A DNA stretch of 64,000 nt from Burkholderiales bacterium. Its GTDB lineage: Bacteria; Pseudomonadota; Gammaproteobacteria; Burkholderiales; JAEUOS01. The notes under the pieces are model-generated. The model was not told the DNA's origin, searched no databases, and saw only the letters and a list, made by a program, of their open reading frames with translations. The stretch spans positions 1 to 64,000 of the forward strand of contig JAEUOR010000074.1 in the NCBI GenBank assembly GCA_016790635.1, written 5' to 3'. Position numbers and translations under genes: made by a program. Below, piece after piece: positions 23,802 to 32,872 of the stretch. Each line of letters starts with the position of its first letter. Within the stretch, counting starts at the first letter, position 1.

Positions 23802-23842
23802 ATCAATCGATTGATCTTAGTTCAATCGATTGATTAAGTCAA
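23802..23842 (-). promoter_or_regulatory. tetR-efflux promoter with two embedded operators
   Basis: On the minus strand, TTGACT (23837-23842) and TAAGAT (23814-23819) form -35 and -10 boxes with an ideal 17-base spacer. Two exact copies of the 12-bp palindrome TCAATCGATTGA occur at 23822-23833, inside the spacer, and at 23803-23814, at the end of the -10 box and over the expected start site. The second copy extends to the 14-bp palindrome ATCAATCGATTGAT (23802-23815). Centres are 19 bp apart, so both sites lie on nearly the same face of the helix. The tetR ATG begins 16 bases downstream. This fits autorepression by TetR; binding is inferred. Confidence 0.78.
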
Positions 23843-23907
23843 CCCGGGATTGACCGGGTCCGCCGCACCACCCCTACCCGCAGCCGCAAGGCCGCAGCAA
23901 CTCCCGC

Positions 23908-26900
23908 TCAAGGGGCGGGCGACACCCGCGATGCCCGGCGCCGATACGCGATGCCACCCATGAGCGCAATGCCGGCCAGCCACATGAGGTAGCTCTCAGG
24001 CTCCGGCACGGCAGCCACGGCCATCAGGCTGCCGCCGCCGGCCAGCCCGTAGTTGGCCCCCATCAGGAACGCGTTGGACGCTTCTGTGGCGTCGTAGTAG
24101 ATGTTGAGCCCGCCGGACTGGATGCTCGCGATCTGCCCCAACCCGCCGCCCAGCAGCAGACTGTGCACGTACAGTGCATTGGCTCCCGGCACGTTGCTGG
24201 TGCCGGTGAGGTTCAGGCTGCCCCCTGCGACGAGTTCGAAAATGCCGACCGCGAAGTTGTTCTGGTAGCCCGCGGCGACGGCGCCGTAGTTGGTCGCACT
24301 CCACACCAGGTTGTGCGGCCCGGCGGAGAACGACAGCTTGGACAGCGAGATGTCGAACAGCGTATTGGCCTGGCTGTTGTTGACCATGTTGCCGTTGACC
24401 ACGAACACGTCGCCGACGCCGCCCTGCAGCGCGCCCTGGGTGCCCAGGGTGACGTCCTGGAACACCTGGGTCGAAGGGTCGCTCAGGTAGACGCCGTTGT
24501 TGGTGAAACTGCCGGTGAAATTCACGCTCGTCGCGGTGGTCTTGACCAGGCCGTTGTTGACGACGTTGCCGCTGAAGCTGGCCGGGTTGTAGCTGACCTC
24601 GAGTCGCCCGCCGGGAGCGATGGTCACATCACCATTGACCACGGTGTCGCCGCCGCCGAAGCTCATGCGGCCGCTGCTGGTGATCGCGCCGGCGCGAAAA
24701 GTGCCGAAACCGCTGATCTGGCCGGTGTTCGAGAGCGCACGGTTGTTGTTGTCGAATGTGCCGCCGGTGAGCTGGATGATGCCGGCGTTGACGGCCAGGC
24801 CCTGCGTGATCACCAGGCGGTTGCCGGCCCCCACCGCCATCAACCCGCCCGCAAGGTTGCTCGTCGCACCGCCGAGCACCAGTTGCCCGCCGAGTGCTTC
24901 GACCGTGCCGATATTGACCAGCGCGCTGCTCACGACACCGGCGCCCTGGATCATCCCGGTGTTGGAGACCTCGCCCCCGGTCAAGGCGGCATTGATGCCG
25001 CGCAGATCGATCAAGCCGGAGTTGCCAAAAGCCCGCGTGACGGCAAGCGCGCCGCCAGTCAGCGTCAGGTCTCCGAGGTTAGCGAAGTTGGCCGCGATCG
25101 TGCCGCGCCCGGCGATCGTGCCACCGGAAGCGTTGACGAGGGTGCCTGTGCCCGACACCAGCGCGTTGTTCAGATTCATCACCCCATGGTTGGTCAGCGT
25201 TGCACTGGAGAGCACCAGCGGGAGTCCGGACTGGACATCCCAGTTGCCGTAGTTGACGTTGGCTCCGCTGTTGGACAACACCAGGCCGCCGCCGCCGGGC
25301 TGGAACTGCCCGTAGTTGGTGAAGCCGCCTGTGCCGCCGATGCTGCCGTAGCCGGTCATGAGGTTGTAGTTGGTGAGCGCACCGGCCCCACCCAGCGCAC
25401 CGCCTGAGAGCGCGAGGCTACCGCTGTTGTCCAGGCTGCCGCCGGCCAGAATCTGCCCCGAGGTCGAGAGCGCCCCCAGATTGATCAAGGCATTGGACAC
25501 ATTGATGTTGCCCGCAAGTGCGGCGCCGACGCCGATGCTGAGGTTGGTCGCCTGCAGGGTGCCGCCGACGTTCACACTGCCGCCATTCAGATTGAACGTG
25601 CCGGTACCGGCCCCGACCGCGATGCTGCCGACGGTGAAGCTGCCGCCATTCATGTTGAAGGTGCCGTCGCTCCCCGGGTTCGCGCCCAGCAGGAGCGACA
25701 TGGCGACATGCGTGCCGCCGGATTGCGTGAACGTGCCACCGCCGTTGTTGCCGACGATCTCCGCGCCGATGGTGAGCGTCTTGCCGCTCGCCAGGTTGAA
25801 GGTCGTGCTGCCGCCGGGCAGGTCGCCAACGATGAAGTTGTCGGCGGTGATGCCGCTTCCGACCAGGTTGACGCCACCCTGGCGCAGCCGGACGGTGCTG
25901 CCGGCCTGGATTTGGCTGACCGTGCCTACGTTGACCGACCCGCCCGCGAACAACAAGGTCCCGCCATTGGCGACGTTGCCCAGGGTGCCGCCCAGCGCGC
26001 CGTTGCCCAATTGCAAAGTCGCGCCGGGGGCGTTGGTTGTGCCACCGCTAAAGGTATTGCTGCCGGTCAGTGTGAGTGTGCCAGTGCCTTGGTAAGACAG
26101 TGCGCCGGCACCCGAGATGACACCGGCCAGGTTCGAATTGCCGCTGCCGCCGATGGTCAGCGTCAACCCGGAGGCGATCGCCGTGCCGCCGGTATAGTTC
26201 GCGCCGGTCAGGGAAAGGCTGGCGTTGGTGACACTGAGCCCGAGGCTGCCGTCGATCACCCCGGAAAAACTCCCGCCCCCCGTGGTGAAGGTCGGCGTCC
26301 CGACGGACGAGGTGATGCGCCCGGACCCGGAGAACGAGGTCGGCGGCGACGCATCGGCACCGTTCAGGTCGAGCGTCCCGTTGGGCCCGACGCTCACAGC
26401 TCCGATGAAATTCACCGGAAAATTGCTGGTACCGCTGCCCAGTTTCAGGGTTCCGAAGGCGACATTCAGCGCCGCCGAACCGCCCAACGACGAGCCACCC
26501 GGGGTGTTCCAGATCACCGTGCCGGTGGCGCCGGACGTGCCAATGGTCACGGTATTGCTGGTCACGAGACCCCAGGACCCTGACCCGAACGACAGGGTAG
26601 TGCCGGCGTTGGCGGCTATGGTGGTGTTGCCGTTGATATTGATCCGGTTGCCCAACGTCACGTTGGCCACGCCCAGAAGAGTGCCGCCGGTACTCGTGAG
26701 CGCACCAGTCCCCAGCGCGGTGTTGCTGCCCACCGCCAGCGTGCCGGCCGACAACGACGTGCCGCCGCTGTACGTGTTGTTGCCGGTGAGCGTGAGGGTT
26801 CCGGTACCGGACTTGGCCAGTGCGCCTGCGCCCGAGATGACACCGGCCAGGTTCGAATCCCCGCTGCCGCCGATGGTCAACGTCAGCCCGGAGGCGATGG

Positions 26901-27831
26901 CCGTGCCGCCGGTATAACTCGCACCAGTCAGGGAAAGGCTGGCGTTGGTGACACTGAGCCCGAGGCTGCCGTCGATCACCCCGGAGAAGCTTCCGCCCCG
27001 CGTGGTGAAGGTCGGCGTCCCGACGGACGAGGTGATGCGCCCGGACCCGGAGAAAGAGGCCGGCGGCGACGCACTGGCGCCGTTCAAGTCGAGCGTCCCG
27101 TTGGGCCCGACGCTCACGGAGCCGATGAAATTCACCAGAAAATTGCTGACTCCGCCGCCCAGTTTCAGGGTTCCATGGGCAACATTCAGCGCCGCCGAAG
27201 CGCCCACGGTCGCGCCGCCCGACGTATTCCAGATCACCGTGCCGGGAGCGGCGGACGTGCCGATGGTCAGCGTATTGCTGCCCGCGAGATTCCACAACCC
27301 CGATCCTACCGAGAGCGTGGTGCCGGCGTTGGCGGCCACGGTGGTGTTGCTGATGATATTGATCCCATTGCCCAACGTCACGTTGGCCACGCCCAGAAGA
27401 GTGCCGCCGGTACTCGTGAGCGCACCAGTCCCCAGCGCGGTGTTGCTGCCCACCGCCAGCGTGCCGGCCGACAACGACGTGCCGCCGCTATAGGTGTTGT
27501 TGCCGGTGAGCGTGAGGGTTCCCGCTCCGGTCTTGGACAACGCCCCGGCACCGGAGAGGATTCCGGACAGCGTGTCGTTCTGGCCGTTGGTGTTGATCGT
27601 GCCCGTGATGCCGCTGTTGAAGACAATATTGTTCGGCAGGGTAAACGAGCCGGTGAATTGCATCGTTCCGCCGGCACCCGTGAACGTGATGGGGCCGGGG
27701 GTCACCGATGCGGCGCTGGACAAAACGAGCGTGGCGCCCGCGCCGATGGTGGTGTCCGCATAGGCCGGCCAGGCGGCCAGCAGGGCGGCGATCGCGGTCA
27801 GCCGGGTGGCAAATTTTGTGCGGTGTCGCAT
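23908..27831 (-). CDS. PEP-CTERM surface protein with autotransporter-type strand repeats
   Basis: A 1,307-residue secreted protein rich in Gly, Thr, Ser, Asn and Ala. The signal peptide (MRHRTKFATRLTAIAALLAA...AYA) should be cut near residue 25. Many copies of the passenger-associated strand repeat occur (GTLTLTGNNTYSGGTSLSAG and variants), which form beta-helices in autotransporters. No beta-barrel translocator follows. The C-terminus instead reads VPEPESYLMWLAGIALMGGIAYRRR, a PEP-CTERM signal cut by an exosortase. Residues about 99-338 and 339-578 are near-identical 240-residue units. The ATG at 27831 has GGAG before it; a longer in-frame extension to 27951 lacks a signal peptide. It is probably an adhesin or matrix protein. 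Confidence 0.85.
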   Translation of the reverse strand: MRHRTKFATRLTAIAALLAAWPAYADTTIGAGATLVLSSAASVTPGPITFTGAGGTMQFTGSFTLPNNIVFNSGITGTINTNGQNDTLSGILSGAGALSKTGAGTLTLTGNNTYSGGTSLSAGTLAVGSNTALGTGALTSTGGTLLGVANVTLGNGINIISNTTVAANAGTTLSVGSGLWNLAGSNTLTIGTSAAPGTVIWNTSGGATVGASAALNVAHGTLKLGGGVSNFLVNFIGSVSVGPNGTLDLNGASASPPASFSGSGRITSSVGTPTFTTRGGSFSGVIDGSLGLSVTNASLSLTGASYTGGTAIASGLTLTIGGSGDSNLAGVISGAGALAKSGTGTLTLTGNNTYSGGTSLSAGTLAVGSNTALGTGALTSTGGTLLGVANVTLGNRININGNTTIAANAGTTLSFGSGSWGLVTSNTVTIGTSGATGTVIWNTPGGSSLGGSAALNVAFGTLKLGSGTSNFPVNFIGAVSVGPNGTLDLNGADASPPTSFSGSGRITSSVGTPTFTTGGGSFSGVIDGSLGLSVTNASLSLTGANYTGGTAIASGLTLTIGGSGNSNLAGVISGAGALSYQGTGTLTLTGSNTFSGGTTNAPGATLQLGNGALGGTLGNVANGGTLLFAGGSVNVGTVSQIQAGSTVRLRQGGVNLVGSGITADNFIVGDLPGGSTTFNLASGKTLTIGAEIVGNNGGGTFTQSGGTHVAMSLLLGANPGSDGTFNMNGGSFTVGSIAVGAGTGTFNLNGGSVNVGGTLQATNLSIGVGAALAGNINVSNALINLGALSTSGQILAGGSLDNSGSLALSGGALGGAGALTNYNLMTGYGSIGGTGGFTNYGQFQPGGGGLVLSNSGANVNYGNWDVQSGLPLVLSSATLTNHGVMNLNNALVSGTGTLVNASGGTIAGRGTIAANFANLGDLTLTGGALAVTRAFGNSGLIDLRGINAALTGGEVSNTGMIQGAGVVSSALVNIGTVEALGGQLVLGGATSNLAGGLMAVGAGNRLVITQGLAVNAGIIQLTGGTFDNNNRALSNTGQISGFGTFRAGAITSSGRMSFGGGDTVVNGDVTIAPGGRLEVSYNPASFSGNVVNNGLVKTTATSVNFTGSFTNNGVYLSDPSTQVFQDVTLGTQGALQGGVGDVFVVNGNMVNNSQANTLFDISLSKLSFSAGPHNLVWSATNYGAVAAGYQNNFAVGIFELVAGGSLNLTGTSNVPGANALYVHSLLLGGGLGQIASIQSGGLNIYYDATEASNAFLMGANYGLAGGGSLMAVAAVPEPESYLMWLAGIALMGGIAYRRRASRVSPAP
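26098..27537 (-). repeat. Two 720-bp tandem repeats inside the PEP-CTERM gene
   Basis: Bases 26098-26817 and 26818-27537 are near-identical at the DNA level with an exact period of 720 bp (240 codons). For example, the 60 bases starting at 26701 and at 27421 are the same, and 26221 and 26941 share their first 45 bases. Differences are scattered substitutions with no frame change. Each unit spans two strand-repeat blocks. The high identity points to a recent duplication or gene conversion; copy number may vary between strains. Confidence 0.9.
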
Positions 27832-28178
27832 CGCGTTTCTCCGTGAGCCTTCGTTCCCGCTGGTTGCCAGCTGGGGATCATCGTGGCCGGACCGCATGAC
27901 CTCGCGACCCGTTTCAGAGCCCCGGCAACTCCCGGAGAAGATACTACGCAAGAAGTGTGCAAACGATGGTGAACCCGTTTGTATTCATGGGCTTTCCTCA
28001 CCTCGGGTCGGAAATTGCAGCAAGGCCTGTAAGAAATTTCGACTATTCGGCGGCGGTGCATCCCAGGCAATGATGATCCTCCGGCTCTTGCATTGTTCAT
28101 CGAAAGGCCTTGGCGCCAGTTTCCGCAGCGAGCCGGGAAAGTTGGGCTAACATGCCCGCCTTGCCAGGAGGCGACGCC
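27832..28178. other. Divergent intergenic region, no gene seen
   Basis: These 347 bases separate the PEP-CTERM gene (minus) from the phytanoyl-CoA dioxygenase-like gene (plus). An in-frame extension of the former to 27951 is not credible as protein. The middle (about 27940-28040) is less GC-rich than its surroundings and should hold both promoters. A possible sigma-54 site for the minus strand lies at 27947-27962. No RNA gene or terminator is apparent. Confidence 0.6.
27947..27962 (-). promoter_or_regulatory. Possible sigma-54 promoter of the PEP-CTERM gene
   Basis: On the minus strand TTGCACA-CTTC-TTGCG compares with the sigma-54 consensus TGGCACG-N4-TTGCW: the -12 TTGC is intact, but the -24 GG is TG. 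It lies about 115 bases before the ATG. PEP-CTERM genes in several proteobacteria are controlled by the PrsK/PrsR system with sigma-54, which is why the site was looked for. The missing -24 GG makes it doubtful. Confidence 0.22.
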
Positions 28179-28940
28179 ATGTTGAGTTCAGACGAGATCG
28201 CGGCATATCACCGCGACGGCTATGTGATTCCCGATTTCCGCGTGCCTGCGGAGGTGCTGGAATCGATCAAGGCGCGCCACGCCGAACTCCTGGCCAAGCG
28301 CCCGGACTTTCGCGACTACTGCCCCGCGCTCCTGGACCACGACCGCGGCTTTGTCGACTACGCGCACAACGCGGCCATCATCGACATGATCGAGCAGTTG
28401 ATCGGCCCGGACATCGCCTTGTGGAACATGAGCTTTTTCGCCAAGCCGGCCGGCAACGGCAAGCGCACGCCCTGGCACCAGGACGGCGAGTACTGGCCGA
28501 TCCGGCCGCTGGCCACCTGCACGGTGTGGCTGGCGGTGGACGACTCGACGCCGGAAAACGGCTGCCTGCGCGTGATCCGCGGGTCGCACAAGACCCAGGC
28601 ATTGAAGGCGCACCGCACGGTCGATGCCGACGATGTCACGCTGCACCAGGAACTCGAGCCCGACACCTACGACGAGACCCAGGCGGTGGACATCGTCCTG
28701 AAGGCGGGGCAGTTCTCGCTGCACGACGTGTACCTGCTGCACGGCTCGGAAGCCAACACCTCGCCGCGCCCGCGACGCGGCATGACCATGCGCTTCATGC
28801 CGACCACCAGCCTCTTCGACCGCGACCTGGCGCGCGAGAAGGCGCGCGTACAGGCGAAGAGCGTCGATCATTCGGCGCGGCCGGTGTGGCTGATGCGCGG
28901 CGTCGATCGCCACGGCGCCAACGCCTACGTCAACGCCTGA
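28179..28940 (+). CDS. Phytanoyl-CoA dioxygenase (PhyH) family protein
   Basis: A 253-residue Fe(II)/2-oxoglutarate-dependent oxygenase. The DGYVIPDFRVP start, TPWHQDGEYWPIRP with the HxD iron ligands, NGCLRVIRGSHK and the distal histidine in SLHDVYLLHGSEANTS with an Arg (RPRRGMTMRF) binding 2-oxoglutarate are all present. AGGAGG lies seven bases before the ATG at 28179, which decides this start over an upstream ATG (28152). PhyH-family enzymes hydroxylate very varied substrates, so the substrate is not predicted. Its end overlaps the DUF559 gene by 11 bases in convergent orientation. Confidence 0.88.
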   Translation: MLSSDEIAAYHRDGYVIPDFRVPAEVLESIKARHAELLAKRPDFRDYCPALLDHDRGFVDYAHNAAIIDMIEQLIGPDIALWNMSFFAKPAGNGKRTPWHQDGEYWPIRPLATCTVWLAVDDSTPENGCLRVIRGSHKTQALKAHRTVDADDVTLHQELEPDTYDETQAVDIVLKAGQFSLHDVYLLHGSEANTSPRPRRGMTMRFMPTTSLFDRDLAREKARVQAKSVDHSARPVWLMRGVDRHGANAYVNA

Positions 28941-29481
28941 AGGCCCCCCGCCCGCCACACCGGACGTGGCGGCAAGCATGGACCGCGTGACCCGCTCGTC
29001 GCGGTTCCGCAAGCACCCTGCGCACGGCCTGGGTCCCATAAATTGCGCAAGCTGGTTCGCGCAAGGTCCGCGGATGGCGACGCATGTTGTCGAAGGCCGC
29101 TCGCCAGGCCGCGCGCAGGCGCGTCAGCAGGCGCTCACGGTCGCCGAAGACCTCCGCATTGGCCAGTCTCAAAACGACGATGCCGCGCGCCTCGAGGTCG
29201 CGCCGCTTGGTCAGGTCGGCGCGGCGGCGCGATGGCGCGCGGTGATAGCCGCCATCGACTTCGATGGCCAAGCGCACCATCGGGATATAGAAATCGACCA
29301 CCCAGTCGCCGATGGGCCACTCGCGGCGAAACTCTCCGGCCAGCGCGCCGCCACCAAGTTCGCGCAGGATGCGTTCGAGTTCGGCCTCGGCAGGCGTCGG
29401 CGCGAGGCGGCGCGTGTCTGCCGCGGCATCGCGTTCATCCGCTGTCGCGGATGCGGGCTCGGTCTTGGGCGAAGCGGTCAT
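28930..29481 (-). CDS. DUF559 endonuclease-like protein
   Basis: A 183-residue protein with the DUF559 domain, related to the Vsr/restriction-endonuclease fold. Key residues are FRREWPIGDWVVDFYIP, the acidic IEVDGGYH motif and RRDLEARGIVVLRLANAEV. A basic C-terminal tail of about 50 residues past the domain shows no known motif and overlaps the convergent PhyH gene. The biological role of DUF559 proteins is not established. A GTG codon directly before the ATG could also be the start. The upstream 40 bases are unusually AT-rich for this window. Confidence 0.8.
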   Translation of the reverse strand: MTASPKTEPASATADERDAAADTRRLAPTPAEAELERILRELGGGALAGEFRREWPIGDWVVDFYIPMVRLAIEVDGGYHRAPSRRRADLTKRRDLEARGIVVLRLANAEVFGDRERLLTRLRAAWRAAFDNMRRHPRTLREPACAIYGTQAVRRVLAEPRRAGHAVHACRHVRCGGRGAFRR

Positions 29482-29521
29482 CACTGATTAGTGTACACAT
29501 ATACATATATTCATGCCGGAC

Positions 29522-31420
29522 TCAGTGCGCGACCTCCGGCACGCCAGGCGCGAAGCTCGTGCGCCCGACCTCGTCGATGCGGTTGCCGCTGACCCGCCCT
29601 TCGACGATCTCGTAGCCCATCAGCGCGAAGACGCGGTTGCGCAGGAACAGCGGTCGCGCATTGCCGTACCAGTCCACGCACGACGCGCGGCAATGGTCGT
29701 TGCGCCCGCCCGCCGCCCGCGCCTCCAGGGTGCCGATGTCGCTCAAGCGCAGCGCGTCGTTGCGCAGGTACACGACTGCCGCCGAACCCTCGACCAGTTG
29801 CCGGTGTCCCGGCCGCCCGGAGCCGACGATGGGCAGGCCGATGATTCCGCGGCGCGTGTCCGCGGGCTTGTAGAAAAACCCGTGGCTGCGCGTCTCGCCC
29901 TGCGCGGCGTTTTCGCGCACCAGGCGATGTGCGAGCGCCGCGTCGCGGCCCAGGCGCAGCGTGGAGAACACGAGGTCGGCGCCGCTGCTACCGACGACGA
30001 CGGCATCGCTCCCCAGGGCTTCGATGCGGTCGATCGCGTGGCCCAGGGGTATGGCGCGCGCCGGGCTGGCGTCCGCGTAGCGCACCACCTGCACCGCCTG
30101 GCCGGCGGCGGGGCGGGCGCGGCCCCACGGGTTGCCGGAGCCGTAGAGCAGGTGCTCGCCGACGAAGCGGTTCTGCACCACGCTGCCCTCGGCCCGCGCA
30201 AGCGCCTTGTAGGCCCAGGCCGGCGCCGTCTCGCGGCCGTCGCCGAAGGCCGCCAACGGCACGCGCAGGAGCGCCAGGTCGCCGGCCGCGGTCTCGGCCG
30301 ACCACATCGCTTCGCCGCGGCCCTGGGCGCGCACCAGCACATTCAGGTGATCGTCGCGCTCCAGGAAAGAGAACTGGTCGATCGGGCTGCCGGAAGTCTT
30401 GAGCGCGGTCGGCGCACCACCGTCCAGCGGCAGGCGGAACACCGCAGCCTGGGCGCGTGCCGGCGCGGCCTCCGCACCCGGGACAGGACGGGTACGTCCG
30501 CTGGTCCAGACGTAGACCGAAGACTCGGCGACGTGAAAGACCCGACCCGCCGGCCCCAGGACCGCGGTCGCGCGGCAATCCAGCGTGCCGCCGCTCAAGT
30601 CGCAGATGGTGACGGTGTGCAGCGCGATGCCGGCACGCGGGTCGAGATCATCGTCGGTGCGATAGACGCTGGTGGCCGGGGCGATGCGGCGAAACTCGGC
30701 GCGCTCCGCGTCCGCCTGCCAGCGACGCATGGCCGGAAACTGCGCCAATGCGTCGCCGTGCAGATTCAGATACAGGGGTGAATAGAAGACCAGTTTGCCG
30801 CCGACCATGCGGCTGGCATAGTTGCGCGACGAGTAGTAGTCGTTGGAACGCAGGTGCCAGGTACCGCGGTGGGCCAGCGTGCCGGCGCGGTCGATGCGAA
30901 AAAGCCCCACTTCGGTGCCGCCGCGCGCGTACGAATAGCCGATGACAACCACGTTGTCGCCGTCGATCAGCATCTCGTCATACCAGGCGCCGGCGGGGTC
31001 GATGCCCGGGCCGAAGGCGTCCACCGCAGCCACCGGGCCTGAGGCCGTGCTGCCCAGGCGCACCGTGAAGAGCCGGCCACGGCGCAGGATGACCAGGTGC
31101 TCGCCGTGCGCCTTGACGATGCCGCCTTCATCGACGCCGGCGACCTGGTTGTTGGTGACTGATTCATTGCTCGCGGCTGTCTTGGCGTCGGCCATTGCCG
31201 CCGGGGCCGCCGGGGCGGCCTGCAGCGCGAGGCTGCCCACGCCGTCAGCCGTGCGGCGCGACTCCATGCGCGGCGGGCGCATGCGATGAAGCCACTCCTT
31301 GAGTTCGGCCTCGTCGCGAAACGCGGTCAGGGTGCGAACCGGAGCGGCAGCGGGCGAGTGAAAGCTGGTGAGCAAAAGCGCCAAAGCAAGCGCGCGAACG
31401 ACGAGATGACCGAATCGCAT
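29522..31420 (-). CDS. Secreted beta-propeller domain protein
   Basis: A 632-residue exported protein. The signal peptide (MRFGHLVVRALALALLLTSFHSPAAA) is followed by an alanine-rich stretch and the family start TNNQVAGVDEGGIVKAHGEHLVILRRGRLFTV, typical of the C-terminal beta-propeller protein family (PF09826, recalled). Repeated blades can be seen, for example HVAESSVYVWTSG and DHLNVLVRAQG. Two Cys pairs (ICDLSGGTLDC and CRASC) may form disulfides. Function is unknown. The ATG at 31420 is chosen because it begins the signal peptide; a longer upstream reading overlaps the terminator. Confidence 0.8.
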   Translation of the reverse strand: MRFGHLVVRALALALLLTSFHSPAAAPVRTLTAFRDEAELKEWLHRMRPPRMESRRTADGVGSLALQAAPAAPAAMADAKTAASNESVTNNQVAGVDEGGIVKAHGEHLVILRRGRLFTVRLGSTASGPVAAVDAFGPGIDPAGAWYDEMLIDGDNVVVIGYSYARGGTEVGLFRIDRAGTLAHRGTWHLRSNDYYSSRNYASRMVGGKLVFYSPLYLNLHGDALAQFPAMRRWQADAERAEFRRIAPATSVYRTDDDLDPRAGIALHTVTICDLSGGTLDCRATAVLGPAGRVFHVAESSVYVWTSGRTRPVPGAEAAPARAQAAVFRLPLDGGAPTALKTSGSPIDQFSFLERDDHLNVLVRAQGRGEAMWSAETAAGDLALLRVPLAAFGDGRETAPAWAYKALARAEGSVVQNRFVGEHLLYGSGNPWGRARPAAGQAVQVVRYADASPARAIPLGHAIDRIEALGSDAVVVGSSGADLVFSTLRLGRDAALAHRLVRENAAQGETRSHGFFYKPADTRRGIIGLPIVGSGRPGHRQLVEGSAAVVYLRNDALRLSDIGTLEARAAGGRNDHCRASCVDWYGNARPLFLRNRVFALMGYEIVEGRVSGNRIDEVGRTSFAPGVPEVAH

Positions 31421-31437
31421 GGCGGAGTCTCCAGTGC

Positions 31438-31483
31438 AAAAAGGAAGGACGCCCGCCGGGCCACGCACGGTGCCCCGGCGGGC
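31438..31483 (-). terminator. Rho-independent terminator after the dctPQM operon
   Basis: A perfect 10-bp GC-rich stem (31451-31460 with 31474-31483, loop 13) is followed on the minus strand by GTCC and then TTCCTTTTT (31446-31438). It lies 73 bases beyond the dctM stop and before the start of the beta-propeller gene, so it should end the TRAP operon transcript. Confidence 0.62.
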
Positions 31484-31555
31484 ACGTGCAGCCATGAACG
31501 AAGCAAAGGCCGGAAAGGGGTCAGGCGCGGGCGCGCCGGGGCGCCGGCCTGTAAA

Positions 31556-32872
31556 TCACTTGAGGGTCGAGGGCAACCACAGGGCCAGCGCCGGAAACGC
31601 GACCAGCGCGACCAGCAGCACGCAATCGGCGGCCAGGAACGGCAGCACACCCCGGTAAATCTTCTGCAGCGGCACCTCGGGGTTCTGGCTTTGCACCACG
31701 AACACGGTCAATCCCACCGGCGGGGAGATCAGCCCGACGGTGCACATGACCGTGACGAAGACGCCGAACCAGATGGGGTCGTAGCCCAGGCCCTTGATCA
31801 CCGGCAGCAGCACCGGCACCGTGATCAGTAGCGTGGACACTTCCTCCAGGAACGTTCCCAGCAGCAGGAAAAGCAGCGCGATGGAGAAGATGATCAGCCA
31901 CGGCGCCAGGTCGGCCGCCTTGACGGCCCCTGCCAGCGTCGCCGGAAACTGGGTCAGCACGATCAGGCGCGAAAAGATGAACGCGCCGATGACGATGATG
32001 AAAAGCATGGCCGAGGTCTGCACGGTCTCGATGCCCGCTGCCCACAGGCCCTTGAGGCTCAAGGTGCGCGTCGCGAAGCCGATCACGATCGCCGCGAACG
32101 AGGCGACCGCGGCCGCCTCGGTGGGCGAGAACCAGCCGGCATAGATGCCGACCACCGCCAGCAGGAACAGGAGCGCCAGCTTCCACATGCCGGCGACCGC
32201 GCGCAGGCGCGCTGCGAGGGGCTGCGAAGGCGACGCCGGCATGAGGTGCGGCTTGACGCGCGCCAGGATGGCGATGACCAGCACATAGCCGATCGCCAGC
32301 AGAATGCCCGGAATCATCGCCGCCGCGAAGAGCTTGGCGATCGATTCCTCGGCCACCAGCGAGTAGATGACCAGGATCAGGGACGGCGGAATCAGGATGC
32401 CCAGCGTTCCCGCCGAGGCGACCGCGCCGGTGGCCAGTTCCATGTCGTAGCCGTGGCGGCGCATCTCCGGGATCGCCACCTTGGAAAACGTCGCAGCGGT
32501 GGCGATCGAGGAACCGCAGATCGCCGCGAAGGCGCCGCAGGCGCCGATGGTCGCCGCCGCCAGCGCACCGCGCACACCGGAGAAGATCGCGTTGGCCGCC
32601 GCGAAGAGTTCGCGCGACATGGTCGCACGTGACGCGACCGCCCCCATGAAGATGAAGAGCGGCACCACGGTAAACGAATAGGCCACGCCCGGGTTGGCAC
32701 CGGTCAACTCATAAGGCACCGCAGCCAGGGTCTTGAAGGCGACCGCCCAGCCTTGCGCGGCCGCGTAGCCCAGGGTGCCGGTGATCATGAGCGCGATGGC
32801 GATCGGCACGCGCAACATCATCAGCACGAGCAGGCCGACGACCGCGGCGATGCCGATCGCACCGATGCTCAT
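31556..32872 (-). CDS. dctM: TRAP transporter large permease (DctM)
   Basis: A 438-residue membrane protein with about 12 hydrophobic spans, the Na+-coupled channel part of a tripartite ATP-independent transporter. FTVVPLFIFMGAVASRATMSRELF, CGSSIATAATFSKVAIPEMRRHGYDMELATGAVASAGTLGILIPPS-type segments and GLISPPVGLTVFVVQ are family hallmarks. The ATG at 32872 overlaps the dctQ stop as ATGA. It works with the DctQ and DctP encoded just upstream to import an organic acid. Confidence 0.93.
   Translation of the reverse strand: MSIGAIGIAAVVGLLVLMMLRVPIAIALMITGTLGYAAAQGWAVAFKTLAAVPYELTGANPGVAYSFTVVPLFIFMGAVASRATMSRELFAAANAIFSGVRGALAAATIGACGAFAAICGSSIATAATFSKVAIPEMRRHGYDMELATGAVASAGTLGILIPPSLILVIYSLVAEESIAKLFAAAMIPGILLAIGYVLVIAILARVKPHLMPASPSQPLAARLRAVAGMWKLALLFLLAVVGIYAGWFSPTEAAAVASFAAIVIGFATRTLSLKGLWAAGIETVQTSAMLFIIVIGAFIFSRLIVLTQFPATLAGAVKAADLAPWLIIFSIALLFLLLGTFLEEVSTLLITVPVLLPVIKGLGYDPIWFGVFVTVMCTVGLISPPVGLTVFVVQSQNPEVPLQKIYRGVLPFLAADCVLLVALVAFPALALWLPSTLK

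Noticed and set aside
23842..23859. ACCCGG/CCGGGT hairpin after the PEP-CTERM gene as a terminator
   Set aside because: Only 6 bp with no T-run; it also overlaps the -35 box of the tetR promoter.
26098..27537. Repeats as a CRISPR array or mobile element
   Set aside because: The repeats are 720-bp in-frame coding units without spacers, terminal inverted repeats or transposase.
23908..27831. Classical type V autotransporter
   Set aside because: No C-terminal beta-barrel; the protein ends in a PEP-CTERM anchor.
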